Assembly (NCBI RefSeq): GCF_006715485.1
Contig: NZ_VFNH01000001.1
Coordinates: forward strand, 1 to 64,000
DNA length: 64,000 nucleotides
Direction of reading: 5' to 3'
Source of the DNA: Herbaspirillum sp. SJZ107
GTDB taxonomy: Bacteria > Pseudomonadota > Gammaproteobacteria > Burkholderiales > Burkholderiaceae_D
The notes under the pieces were generated by a model. That model did not search any database. It saw only the letters and a program-made list of their open reading frames with translations, and was not told the DNA's origin. Shown piece by piece: positions 38,854 through 47,292 of the stretch (within the stretch, counting starts at the first letter, position 1; every line of letters begins with the position of its first letter). Both the position numbers and the translations under genes were made by a program.

Positions 38854-39804
38854 ATGTTTGCTTCGCAGTTGTCTTTTATCGTCCGACGTTTGTGGCAGAT
38901 GCTGCCGACCATGGCCGGCGTGGTCGTGCTGGTGTTCGTGCTGTTCAACTGGGTCGGCGGCGACCCGTCCTACCTGTTGGCGGGCAAGATGGCGGATGCG
39001 CAGGCGATCGCCAACATCCGCGCCCAGCTCGGGCTGGACCAGCCGTGGACCGTGCAGCTGTGGATCTTCGTCAAGCAGATCCTCACCTTCGACTTCGGCA
39101 ATGCCTGGAGTACCGGCGAGCCGGTCTCGCACATCCTGGCCAGCCGCCTGGGGCCGTCGCTGACGGTGCTGGTGCCGCTGACCGTGCTCGAGACCTTTTT
39201 CGGCATCGCGCTGGCGCTGGCCATCGCCTTCGTGCGCGGCTCGCTGACCGACCGCCTGGTGATGGTGGCGTGCACGGTCGGCATGTCGATCTCGATCCTG
39301 GTCTACATCATCGTGTTCCAGTACGGGCTGGCCTATAAACTCGGCCTGTTCCCGGTGCAGGGCTGGGGCGACAACTTCCTCGACAACCTGCTGCGCTATG
39401 CCACGCTGCCGATCCTGATCGGCCTGGCGGTGTCGATCGCGCCGACGCTGCGCCTGTTCCGCAGCTTCGTGCTCGACGAGGTCAACCAGGATTACGTGCG
39501 CACCGCGCGCGCCAAGGGCTTGCCGGAGCGGCGCATCGTCTGGGTGCACGTACTGCGCAATGCCGCGATCCCGATCATCACCTACGTCATGTCGAACCTG
39601 CCGGCGCTGCTCATCGGCGCCTTTCTGCTCGAGCGCTTCTTCGGCATCCCCGGCATCGGGCGCGAAGTGATCCTGGCGGTGGAGCGCAGCGACTTCCCGG
39701 TCATCAAGGCGATCACGGTGTACGTCGCCGCCGCCACCATGGTGTTCAACCTGCTGGCCGACCTGATGTACGCGGCGGTCGATCCGCGGGTGCAGCTCCG
39801 ATGA
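38854..39804 (+). CDS. ABC transporter permease, DppB/OppB type
   Basis: This 316-residue inner-membrane permease has six or so transmembrane segments (first at about 17-35). It carries the EAA loop of peptide-type importers ('EVNQDYVRTARAKGLPERRIVWVHVLRNAAIP', residues about 209-240), which contacts the ATPase. Family members form a heterodimer with a DppC/OppC permease, encoded next with an ATGA overlap. Length fits DppB rather than the longer YejB. The ribosome binding site before ATG 38854 is weak. It is the first gene of a three-gene operon for import of di- or oligopeptides or a related substrate; the exact substrate is unknown. Confidence 0.9.
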   Translation: MFASQLSFIVRRLWQMLPTMAGVVVLVFVLFNWVGGDPSYLLAGKMADAQAIANIRAQLGLDQPWTVQLWIFVKQILTFDFGNAWSTGEPVSHILASRLGPSLTVLVPLTVLETFFGIALALAIAFVRGSLTDRLVMVACTVGMSISILVYIIVFQYGLAYKLGLFPVQGWGDNFLDNLLRYATLPILIGLAVSIAPTLRLFRSFVLDEVNQDYVRTARAKGLPERRIVWVHVLRNAAIPIITYVMSNLPALLIGAFLLERFFGIPGIGREVILAVERSDFPVIKAITVYVAAATMVFNLLADLMYAAVDPRVQLR

Positions 39805-40829
39805 TGGGCGCGGATCCGGTGCAGCTGCGTGCGGCCTCGCCCGGCCTGTGGACGCTGGCCTGGCGCCGCCTGCGCGCCGACCGCGTGGCCATGGCGTCGC
39901 TGGCGGTGGTGTGCCTGTTTTTGTTGTCGGTGCTGCTGTCCGCCACCGGGCTGGTCGCCGCCGGCTGGGAAGACGAGGTGGCCGTGAATTACGCGCCGCC
40001 GGCCTTCATGGGGCCGGACCCGGCGCTGGCGGCCCTGAGCCAGCCGGCGGCGCCGGCGCCGCCGAATGCCTTCGATCCGCTGGCCGGCGACATCGCGCTA
40101 CTGAAAGCCGAGCTGGCGCGGCAGGGCAGGACGGTGCAGGCGGCCAAGGCGGCCACGCTGCCCTTCGGCGCCGACAAATGGGGCCACGACATCGTCAAGA
40201 AGACCATCAAGGGTGGCCAGACCTCGATCGTGGTGGGCCTGGTGGCGGCCCTGGTCGCGGTGGCGCTGGGGACGCTGTTCGGCGCCTTGTCCGGCTTTTA
40301 CGGCGGCGTGGTCGACGACCTGTTCAACTGGTTCTACAGCGTGTTCACGGCGATCCCGTCGATCCTGATGATCCTGACCGTGGCGGCGGTGCTGCAGACC
40401 CGCGGCGTGCTGACCATCGTGCTGATCCTGGGACTGACCGGCTGGACCGGGCCCTACCGGCTGATGCGCGCCGAGTACATCAAGCACAAGGCGCGCGAAT
40501 ACGTGATGGCGGCCGATGCGATCGGGGCATCCGGCTGGCGCAAGATGTTCGTCCACATCTTCCCCAACGTGTCGCACGTGGCGCTGGTGCAGATGTCGAT
40601 CCTGGTGGTCGGCTTCATCAAGGCCGAAGTGATCCTGTCCTTCCTTGGCTTCGGGGTGCCGGTGGGCGTGGTCTCCTGGGGCAGCATGCTGAACGAGGCG
40701 CAGAATGAACTCATCCTCGGCAAGTGGTGGCAACTGGCGGCGGCGGCCAGCGCGATGGCGCTGCTGGTGACGGCGTTCTCGCTGTTTGCCGACGCCTTGC
40801 GCGATGCGCTGGATCCGAAACTGAAATGA
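39801..40829 (+). CDS. ABC transporter permease, OppC/YejE type
   Basis: This 342-residue permease pairs with the preceding one. An N-terminal OppC-like membrane segment (about 30-52) is followed by a periplasmic insert of about 75 residues rich in Ala and Pro. The five-helix permease domain starts at about residue 135 ('SIVVGLVAALVAVALGTLFGA'). The EAA loop reads 'EYIKHKAREYVMAADAIGASGWRKMFVHIFPN' (about 230-260). The large insert resembles YejE and other OppC-type permeases. Its start overlaps the previous stop (ATGATG), and the ATPase gene follows after four bases, so the three are one operon. Confidence 0.9.
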   Translation: MMGADPVQLRAASPGLWTLAWRRLRADRVAMASLAVVCLFLLSVLLSATGLVAAGWEDEVAVNYAPPAFMGPDPALAALSQPAAPAPPNAFDPLAGDIALLKAELARQGRTVQAAKAATLPFGADKWGHDIVKKTIKGGQTSIVVGLVAALVAVALGTLFGALSGFYGGVVDDLFNWFYSVFTAIPSILMILTVAAVLQTRGVLTIVLILGLTGWTGPYRLMRAEYIKHKAREYVMAADAIGASGWRKMFVHIFPNVSHVALVQMSILVVGFIKAEVILSFLGFGVPVGVVSWGSMLNEAQNELILGKWWQLAAAASAMALLVTAFSLFADALRDALDPKLK

Positions 40830-40833
40830 GCCC

Positions 40834-42531
40834 ATGACCGATCACGACCTGCTCGAAGTGCGCGACCTGCGCGTGGCCTTCCGCACCGACAAACACAACA
40901 CGGTCGAGGCGGTGAAGGGGATTTCCTTCAGCGTGCCGGCGGATGCCACCGTGGCGCTGGTCGGCGAATCCGGCAGCGGCAAGTCGGTCAGCTCGCTGGC
41001 GGTGATGGGCCTGCTGCCGGCGGACACCACGGTGATCGAGGCCGGCTCATCGATCCGCTTCGACGGGCGCGAGCTGCTCGGCCTGCCGCTGGCGGAACGC
41101 CGCCGGCTGTGCGGCAAGGACATCGCGATGATCTTCCAGGAACCGATGTCCTCGCTGAACCCGGTGTTCACGGTCGGCTTCCAGATCGGCGAAGTCCTGC
41201 GCCTGCACATGGGCATGGACAAGCGCCAGGCGCGCGCCCGCACGCTGGCGTTGCTGGAAGAAGTCGGCATCCCCGACCCGGCCAGCAAGATCGACGCCTA
41301 CCCAAGCCAGATGTCGGGAGGCCAGCAGCAGCGCGTGATGATCGCGATGGCGATCGCCTGCGAACCGCGGCTCCTGATCGCCGACGAGCCGACCACGGCG
41401 CTCGACGTGACGATCCAGAAGCAGATCATGGCCCTCATCGCCGGACTGCAGAAGAAGCACCGGATGGCGGTGCTGTTCATCACCCACGACCTGGGACTGG
41501 TGGGCGAGATCGCCGACCGCGTGATCGTGATGCGCCACGGCGAGGTGCGGGAAGAGGGCGCCGCGTCCGAGGTGCTGGTGCATCCTGCCGACGACTATAC
41601 CCGAGCGCTGCTGCACTGCCGGCCGACGCTGGATGCGCGGCCGCTGCGGCTGCCGGTGATCGAGGACTACCTGGGTGGGCACGTGCAGCCCGGGTCGGCC
41701 TTGCAGTTGCCGCAGCGGACGCGCGGCTATGCGCCCGGCGACGAACCGCTGCTGGAAGTGCGCAACCTGGCCAAGAGTTTCCATGTGCGTGAAGGCCTGT
41801 TCGGCAAGCGCGAATTCAAGGCGGTGAAGGATGTGTCGTTCACGCTGCCGCGCGGGAAGACGCTCGGTGTGGTCGGCGAATCCGGTTCCGGCAAGACCAC
41901 GGTCGGCCTGACCCTGCTGCGCCTGCACCGCGCCACCGGCGGCAGCGCGCTGTTCGACGGGCGCGACCTGGTGACCATGAGCGACCGCGATTACCAGGCC
42001 TATAAACGGCGCATCCAGATCATCTTCCAGAACCCGTACGCCTCGCTGAATCCGCGTTTCACGGTGGGGCAGATCCTGCTGGAGCCGATGCGCATCCACC
42101 GCATCGGCGCCAATGATGCCGAGCGTGTCGCGCACGCGCACGATCTGCTGAAGCGGGTAGGGCTGCCCGAGCAGGCGTTCTACCGGTATCCGCACGAGTT
42201 TTCCGGCGGCCAGCGCCAGCGCATCGCGATCGCACGCTGCCTGACCATGAAGCCCGAGATCCTGGTGTGCGACGAATCGGTGTCGGCGCTGGACGTGTCG
42301 GTGCAGGCTCAGGTGCTGAACCTGCTGCAGGACCTGCAGAACGAATACAAGATGAGCTACATCTTCATTTCGCACGATCTGTCGGTGGTGAAATACATCT
42401 CCGACCGCGTGATGGTGATGCACCACGGCAGCGTCGTCGAAATGGCGGACGCCGACGAGCTGTATCGCAATCCGCAGCATCCGTACACCCAATCGCTACT
42501 GGCTGCGATTCCGCGCACACCTTCCGTGTGA
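40834..42531 (+). CDS. Double ABC ATPase of peptide transporter (YejF-like)
   Basis: This 565-residue protein contains two complete nucleotide-binding domains, replacing separate DppD and DppF subunits. Domain 1 has Walker A 'GESGSGKSVSS' (about 46-56), signature 'SGGQQQR' and Walker B 'LLIADEPTTALD'. Domain 2 has Walker A 'GESGSGKTTVG' (about 349-359), signature 'SGGQRQR' and Walker B 'ILVCDESVSALD'. In domain 2 the usual Pro after the catalytic Glu is Ser. Each domain ends in an oligopeptide-transporter C-terminal extension ('YTRALL', 'YTQSLLAAIP'). The fusion is typical of the YejF type. No substrate-binding protein gene is adjacent. Confidence 0.93.
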   Translation: MTDHDLLEVRDLRVAFRTDKHNTVEAVKGISFSVPADATVALVGESGSGKSVSSLAVMGLLPADTTVIEAGSSIRFDGRELLGLPLAERRRLCGKDIAMIFQEPMSSLNPVFTVGFQIGEVLRLHMGMDKRQARARTLALLEEVGIPDPASKIDAYPSQMSGGQQQRVMIAMAIACEPRLLIADEPTTALDVTIQKQIMALIAGLQKKHRMAVLFITHDLGLVGEIADRVIVMRHGEVREEGAASEVLVHPADDYTRALLHCRPTLDARPLRLPVIEDYLGGHVQPGSALQLPQRTRGYAPGDEPLLEVRNLAKSFHVREGLFGKREFKAVKDVSFTLPRGKTLGVVGESGSGKTTVGLTLLRLHRATGGSALFDGRDLVTMSDRDYQAYKRRIQIIFQNPYASLNPRFTVGQILLEPMRIHRIGANDAERVAHAHDLLKRVGLPEQAFYRYPHEFSGGQRQRIAIARCLTMKPEILVCDESVSALDVSVQAQVLNLLQDLQNEYKMSYIFISHDLSVVKYISDRVMVMHHGSVVEMADADELYRNPQHPYTQSLLAAIPRTPSV

Positions 42532-42614
42532 GTTGATTTGCTGTTAATCAAGCTGGCGCTGGTGTTCAAGAACCGATGCGAAGATGGCTTGTCTATTTAT
42601 TCAGGAAAGCCACC

Positions 42615-43853
42615 ATGAAACAAAGCCAGCCGCAGCGCCGGGAATTCCTGCGCTATGTGGGCACGCTGGCGGCGCTGTCCGCGCCCGCCATGCAAGCCGC
42701 TGCCAACGAAAAGGACAAAATTTCGTTTCCGCCGACCGAGGCCAAGTCCGAGAAGCCCGAGAAGACCGAGCCGCCCGGCGACCCGATGAGCGAGCGCATC
42801 GGCGTCGCCATCGTCGGCGTGGGCCGTATCGCGGTCAACGAGATGCTGCCGGCGTTTGCACAGAGCAAGCATGCGAAACCGGTGGCGCTGGTCAGCGGCG
42901 ACCGTGCCAAGGCGCTCAAGGTGGCGCACCAGTACGACATTCCCGAAAGCGCGGTGCTGGATTACAAGGAGTACGAGAAGCTGGCCCAGATGCCGGAAGT
43001 GCAGGCGGTGTATATCGCGCTGCCCAACAGCATGCACGCCGAGTACACGATCCGTGCCGCCAAGGCCGGCAAGCACGTGCTCTGCGAAAAGCCGATGGCC
43101 AACAGCGTGGCCGAGTGCCAGCAGATGATCGACGCCTGCCGCAAGGCCGGCAAGAAGCTGATGATTGCCTACCGCAGCCAGTACGAGTCGAACGACCGCG
43201 CGCTGGTCAAGATGATCCGCGACAAGAAGCTCGGCACGCTCAAGGAATTCATCTCGGTGAATTCGCAGAACATGGGCGACCCCCAGCACTGGCGCCTGAA
43301 GCGCGCGCTGGCCGGCGGCGGCGCCTTGCCCGACGTCGGCCTGTACTGCCTGAATGCCGCGCGCTTCCTCAGCGGCGAGGAGCCGGTCGAGGTGATGGGC
43401 AACGTGTGGTCGACCCCGGGCGACGCCCGCTTCCGCGAAGTCGAGGAATCCTGCCAGTTCGTGCTGCGCTTCCCGAGCGGCTTCATCGCCAGCTGCAGCA
43501 CCAGCTACGCTTCGCACAAGTCGCAGATGTTCCGCCTGAACGGTTCCGACGCCTGGGCCGAGCTGAACCCGGCTTACGCGTACAGCGGCATCAAGCTGAA
43601 GGTGTCGCGCGTGGTCGAAGGGAAGGAACAGACCAGCGAGGTCCAGGCCGAGGACAAGAACCAGTTCGCGGCCGAGCTCGACCATTTCGCCCAGTGCATC
43701 CAGCAGAACAGGGAGGTGCATACGCCGGGCGAGGAGGGCTTGCAGGACCAGCGCATCATGGAAGCGATCTACGAATCGGCGCGCACCCACCGGCCGGTCA
43801 GGCTGAAGGCGCCGGGGCGCACGCGCGGGCCGGAACCGCAGGAAGAAGGCTGA
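42615..43853 (+). CDS. Tat-exported Gfo/Idh/MocA-family oxidoreductase
   Basis: This 412-residue NAD(P)-dependent sugar-type oxidoreductase starts at ATG 42615, eight bases after AGGA. The frame opens earlier, at 42576. The N-terminus has a twin-arginine signal ('QRREFLRYVGTLAALSAPAM', residues 6-25), so it is probably folded with its cofactor and exported to the periplasm like glucose-fructose oxidoreductase. The Rossmann motif is 'VAIVGVGRIA' (about 63-72) and the family's catalytic Lys is in 'CEKPMA'. The substrate is unknown. It follows the ABC operon by 83 bp on the same strand, with no terminator seen between, so co-transcription is possible. Confidence 0.88.
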   Translation: MKQSQPQRREFLRYVGTLAALSAPAMQAAANEKDKISFPPTEAKSEKPEKTEPPGDPMSERIGVAIVGVGRIAVNEMLPAFAQSKHAKPVALVSGDRAKALKVAHQYDIPESAVLDYKEYEKLAQMPEVQAVYIALPNSMHAEYTIRAAKAGKHVLCEKPMANSVAECQQMIDACRKAGKKLMIAYRSQYESNDRALVKMIRDKKLGTLKEFISVNSQNMGDPQHWRLKRALAGGGALPDVGLYCLNAARFLSGEEPVEVMGNVWSTPGDARFREVEESCQFVLRFPSGFIASCSTSYASHKSQMFRLNGSDAWAELNPAYAYSGIKLKVSRVVEGKEQTSEVQAEDKNQFAAELDHFAQCIQQNREVHTPGEEGLQDQRIMEAIYESARTHRPVRLKAPGRTRGPEPQEEG

Positions 43854-43931
43854 CGCCGCCGGCTTGTTGTGGAAAAGCCATGGATCGGGGCGCCCCCGGC
43901 CGGCGCCCGGCTTTTCCGCTAACATGGCGGG

Positions 43932-44882
43932 ATGGCCCAGCTCTCCCAATTGATACATACCTATGGCGTCCTGATCGTGTTCGGCACCGTGCTGCTCGAA
44001 CAGATCGGCTTGCCGATTCCCGCGTTTCCGGTCCTGATCATCGCCGGCGCGCTGGCCGTCGACGGCGGCGCCAACTGGCCGCTGACGCTGGCGGCCAGTG
44101 TCGCCGGCTGCCTGATCAGCGATTATTTCTGGTTCCGCGCCGGCCGCCACTACGGCAAGCGCATCCTGCGCCTGCTGTGCAAGATTTCGCTGTCGCCCGA
44201 TTCCTGCGTCAGCCAGACCGAAGACAATTTCGGGCGCTGGGGCGCGAAGTCGCTGGTGGTGGCCAAGTTCATCCCCGGTTTCAATACCATCGCGCCGCCG
44301 CTGGCCGGCGCCATGGGCACCACCACCAGCCGCTTTCTCTGGCTGTCCCTCGCCGGCGGCCTGCTGTGGAGCGGCGTCGGCATGGGCCTGGGCGCCTGGT
44401 TCCACGACAGCGTCGACGACGTGATCAGCTGGTTCGAGACGCTCGGCAGCACCGCACTGATGGTGGTCGGCGCACTGCTGGCCGTCTTTGTCCTGCTTAA
44501 ATATATCGAGCGCAAGCGCAACCTGGGCGCGGCAAAGCTGCCGCGCATCAGCGTCGACGAGCTGAAAACCCTGCTCGAAGCCGGCCACGAGCCGCTGATC
44601 GTCGATGCCCGCAGCGTCACCGCACGCGGCCTGGAGCCGGGCATTCCCGGCGCGCTGGTGTACGGCGACGAACCGGCGCGCCTGATGGCCACGCTCGACC
44701 GCGAACGCCACATCGTCGTGTATTGCAGCTGTCCGAACGACATTACCGCGGCCCAGGTGGCCAAGGAATTCCTGAACAACGGTTTCCACCGGGCGCGGCC
44801 GCTGCACGGTGGACTGGATGCCTGGAATGCGCATTGCGCGGCAGGCGAGGCGGAGGTCGAGCTCAAGCCCAAGGCGGGCTGA
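43932..44882 (+). CDS. DedA-family membrane protein fused to rhodanese domain
   Basis: This 316-residue protein has two parts. Residues 1-200 form a DedA (SNARE-associated, VTT) domain with several membrane helices and the motifs 'GLPIPAFPVLIIAGAL' and 'FIPGFNTIAPPLAGAMG'. DedA proteins act in lipid-carrier or phospholipid flipping and membrane homeostasis. Residues about 208-305 form a rhodanese-like domain with an active-site loop 'YCSCPNDI' (Cys265). Rhodaneses carry sulphur or act on redox signals; the loop differs from the classical CRxGxR. Such fusions occur in other betaproteobacteria. The role of the fusion is unknown. It stands 78 bp after the oxidoreductase gene. Confidence 0.88.
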   Translation: MAQLSQLIHTYGVLIVFGTVLLEQIGLPIPAFPVLIIAGALAVDGGANWPLTLAASVAGCLISDYFWFRAGRHYGKRILRLLCKISLSPDSCVSQTEDNFGRWGAKSLVVAKFIPGFNTIAPPLAGAMGTTTSRFLWLSLAGGLLWSGVGMGLGAWFHDSVDDVISWFETLGSTALMVVGALLAVFVLLKYIERKRNLGAAKLPRISVDELKTLLEAGHEPLIVDARSVTARGLEPGIPGALVYGDEPARLMATLDRERHIVVYCSCPNDITAAQVAKEFLNNGFHRARPLHGGLDAWNAHCAAGEAEVELKPKAG

Positions 44883-44970
44883 TGCGATAACACAGGCTGC
44901 GCACGGCGTAGCTCGACTACTCATTCAAGCACTTGTTTTTGAATAAGGTCAGCCAAGAAAATGATTTTGA

Positions 44971-44985
44971 TGTAGCCAAACTACA
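44971..44985. promoter_or_regulatory. HexR-like palindrome upstream of glucokinase
   Basis: TGTAGCCAAACTACA has perfect 5-bp arms. It matches the HexR operator consensus as I remember it (TGTARTWWWAYTACA) at 13 of 15 positions. HexR represses central sugar-catabolism genes including glk in several proteobacteria. It lies 65-79 bp before the glk ATG. Confidence 0.4.
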
Positions 44986-45049
44986 GATAAGACTTGCGCT
45001 GCCGTCAATAAATCCTTTAAGCTTGGGCATTCGTTTTTCTCCTGCCGCC

Positions 45050-46090
45050 ATGACTGCTTCGCCCGCCTCCGCCGTGTTCCAGACCTCGACCGCTCCCACC
45101 CACGACAGCCCGCGCCTGCTGGCCGACATCGGCGGCACCAATGCGCGCTTCGCGCTCGAACTCGGCCCCGGCAGGATCGAGCTGATAGACGTGCTCGGCT
45201 GTGTCAAGCATGCGACGCTGGCCGATGCCGTGCGCGCCTACCTGGCATCCGATGCGCTGGTTGCGGCCGGCATCGGCAAGATCCGCCATGCCGCGATCGC
45301 CATCGCCAACCCGGTGGTCGGCGACATGGTGCGCATGACCAATCACCACTGGGAATTCTCGATCGAAGCGCTGCGCCGCGAACTCGGACTCGACACTTTT
45401 GTCGTCGTCAACGACTTCTCGGCGCTGGCAATGGCGCTGCCGCACCTCGGCGATGGCGACCGCCAGCAGGTCGGCGGCGGCACGCCGCGTGCCGCGACGC
45501 CGATCGGCCTGGTCGGCGCCGGCACCGGCCTCGGCGTGTCGGGCCTGATCCAGGACAAGCAGGGCGGCTGGACTGCGCTGTGCAGCGAAGGCGGCCACGT
45601 CACCTTTGCCCCGACCAACGAGACCGAAGTCGCGATCCTGCAGTTTGCCTGGCGCGAATTCGAGCACGTGTCGGCCGAGCGCCTGCTGTCCGGCGCCGGC
45701 GTCGAGCTGATCTACCGCGCGCTGTGCCATCACCGCGGCCAGGCGGCGGAAGCGCTGGACGCGCCCGAGATTTCGCGGCGCGGCCTGGCCGGCGAATGCG
45801 CGCTGTGCGAAGAAGTGCTGGAAACCTTCTGCGGCATGCTGGGTACGGTGGCCGGCAACCTGGCCGTTACCCTCGGCGCCCAGGGCGGCGTGTACATCGG
45901 CGGCGGCATCGTGCCGCGCCTGGGCGAGCGCTTCGGCCTGTCGTGCTTCCGCAAGCGCTTCGAGCAGAAGGGCCGCTTCGCCGACTACCTGGCCCAGGTG
46001 CCGACCTATGTCATCACGGCCGAATACCCGGCGTTCCTGGGCGTTTCCGCGATCCTGGCCGACAAGCTGGCCACGCCCGGCGCCGCCTGA
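45050..46090 (+). CDS. glk: Glucokinase
   Basis: Glucokinase phosphorylates glucose with ATP to glucose-6-phosphate. The 346-residue protein has the phosphate-binding '[14 protein letters not shown]' (23-36), the catalytic Asp122 in '[10 protein letters not shown]', and '[14 protein letters not shown]' for ATP binding. It also has '[11 protein letters not shown]' for sugar binding and '[13 protein letters not shown]' near the end. It belongs to the bacterial Glk (ROK-unlike, E. coli Glk) group. The frame opens at 44933, but ATG 45050 gives the normal N-terminus and leaves a palindromic operator upstream. The ribosome binding site is weak. The last gene before a 485-bp gene-free stretch. Confidence 0.94.
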   Translation: MTASPASAVFQTSTAPTHDSPRLLADIGGTNARFALELGPGRIELIDVLGCVKHATLADAVRAYLASDALVAAGIGKIRHAAIAIANPVVGDMVRMTNHHWEFSIEALRRELGLDTFVVVNDFSALAMALPHLGDGDRQQVGGGTPRAATPIGLVGAGTGLGVSGLIQDKQGGWTALCSEGGHVTFAPTNETEVAILQFAWREFEHVSAERLLSGAGVELIYRALCHHRGQAAEALDAPEISRRGLAGECALCEEVLETFCGMLGTVAGNLAVTLGAQGGVYIGGGIVPRLGERFGLSCFRKRFEQKGRFADYLAQVPTYVITAEYPAFLGVSAILADKLATPGAA

Positions 46091-46575
46091 CGGCCGTTCG
46101 CCGCGGCCACCGCGCGGCGCCTTGCCGGGTTTGTCGCCGTGCCGGCCGTGTGGCGCTTGTCGGGTCGCCGCCGCGCCGGCTGCGCGGCGCTTGTCCACTC
46201 TGGGGTTTTATCGGGTACAATGAATCGCTAGTTGGAAGAAACGATGTCGTTCGCTTGCCCAGCGCGCGCCCGAAGCCCCGCCTTCGCATCGTGCCGGCAG
46301 CCCGTTTCGCTTGAAAATCAACAGCTTGCAGCCCACTACGGTGGGCCGGCGCATGGCTGGGCGGCAGCCCGCCAAGGAATTCCGCCCGGCGCGCATCAGG
46401 ATCGTAATCCAGGATCCGGTTGGCCGGGCTACGGAACCCCGTTTCAATCCTGCAGTCTCTCCAGCCATACGGGCTGGGTCCGCGCAGGTGCCGTCACCAC
46501 GGCGCCGCTCAGGTTGAACCGGGTTGTTTGATATTTTCTTCGCATTCCTTTGCAAGATCCGCTGACGACATCGTT
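46091..46575. other. 485-bp gene-free region with promoter before scpB
   Basis: The first 110 bp are extremely G+C-rich and can fold into hairpins around 46170-46190, perhaps ending the glk transcript, though no T run follows. TACAAT (46216-46221) is a good -10 box; TTGTCC (46191-46196) is a -35 candidate but with a 19-bp spacer. About 345 bases would then be transcribed before scpB. They include a small hairpin (GCCCAC-tacg-GTGGGC, 46327-46342 region). The frames found here (for example 46232-46531) have no recognisable protein. It may be a long 5' untranslated region or a non-coding RNA. Confidence 0.45.
46216..46221 (+). promoter_or_regulatory. Probable -10 box upstream of scpB
   Basis: TACAAT with a weak upstream -35 candidate (TTGTCC 46191-46196, spacer 19). 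Transcription would start near 46228. Confidence 0.4.
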
Positions 46576-47232
46576 ATGAACACTGATGAGGCCAAGAGGG
46601 TGCTCGAGACCGCCTTGTTGTGCGCGCGCGAGCCGCTGACCATCCACGGCATGAAGAAATTGTTTGCCGATACGGATGCGGCCGGGCGCCCCGTCGGCAG
46701 CGGCGTCGGGTCGGATACGATCAAGATCCTGCTCGAGGAACTGCGCCAGGATTGGCAGGGGCGCGGCATCGAGATCGTCAGCCTGGCGTCGGGCTGGCGC
46801 TTCCAGAGCCGGCCCGAAATGAAGACTTACCTGGACCGGATCGCGCCGGAAAAGCCGCCGAAGTATTCGCGGGCGACGCTGGAAACCCTGGCCATCATCG
46901 CCTATCGCCAGCCGGTGACGCGCGGCGACATCGAGGAAATCCGCGGCGTCGCGGTGAACTCGCAGACGATCAAGATGCTGGAAGACCGCGGCTGGATCGA
47001 CGTGCTCGGCCACCGCGAAGTGGCGGGGCGGCCGGCCCTGCTGGGGACGACGAAGCAGTTTCTCGACGACCTCGGCCTGGCATCGCTGTCGCAGCTGCCG
47101 CCGCTGCAGCAGGTGGGCGATGCCGGCGCCGGGCGCAGCCTGGAAGCGCTGGAAGCGGCCCTGCAACAATTTGATGACACTTCACCCGTTGAAGTCCCGA
47201 TTCCCGACCCTGCGCCAGCATCTGCAGCCTGA
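46576..47232 (+). CDS. scpB: Segregation and condensation protein B
   Basis: ScpB is the kleisin-associated winged-helix subunit that, with ScpA and SMC, condenses and segregates the chromosome. The 218 residues fit the family. Tandem winged-helix domains are visible, with the signature '[32 protein letters not shown]' (about 94-125) and '[23 protein letters not shown]' after it. The frame opens at 46420, but ATG 46576 gives the standard start '[15 protein letters not shown]'. The C-terminal tail is acidic and Pro-rich. scpA is not in the window. It is followed by rluB after 60 bp, an order common in betaproteobacteria. Confidence 0.94.
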   Translation: MNTDEAKRVLETALLCAREPLTIHGMKKLFADTDAAGRPVGSGVGSDTIKILLEELRQDWQGRGIEIVSLASGWRFQSRPEMKTYLDRIAPEKPPKYSRATLETLAIIAYRQPVTRGDIEEIRGVAVNSQTIKMLEDRGWIDVLGHREVAGRPALLGTTKQFLDDLGLASLSQLPPLQQVGDAGAGRSLEALEAALQQFDDTSPVEVPIPDPAPASAA

Positions 47233-47292
47233 TTTATACATCTGACTGTCAACGCCTGATTGTCGCGCCCGGTCAGTAAAACCAAGAAACGA

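Noticed and set aside
46232..46531. 99-codon frame before scpB
   Set aside because: No recognisable domain, no clear ribosome binding site, and overlapping frames of similar quality. I treat the region as non-coding.
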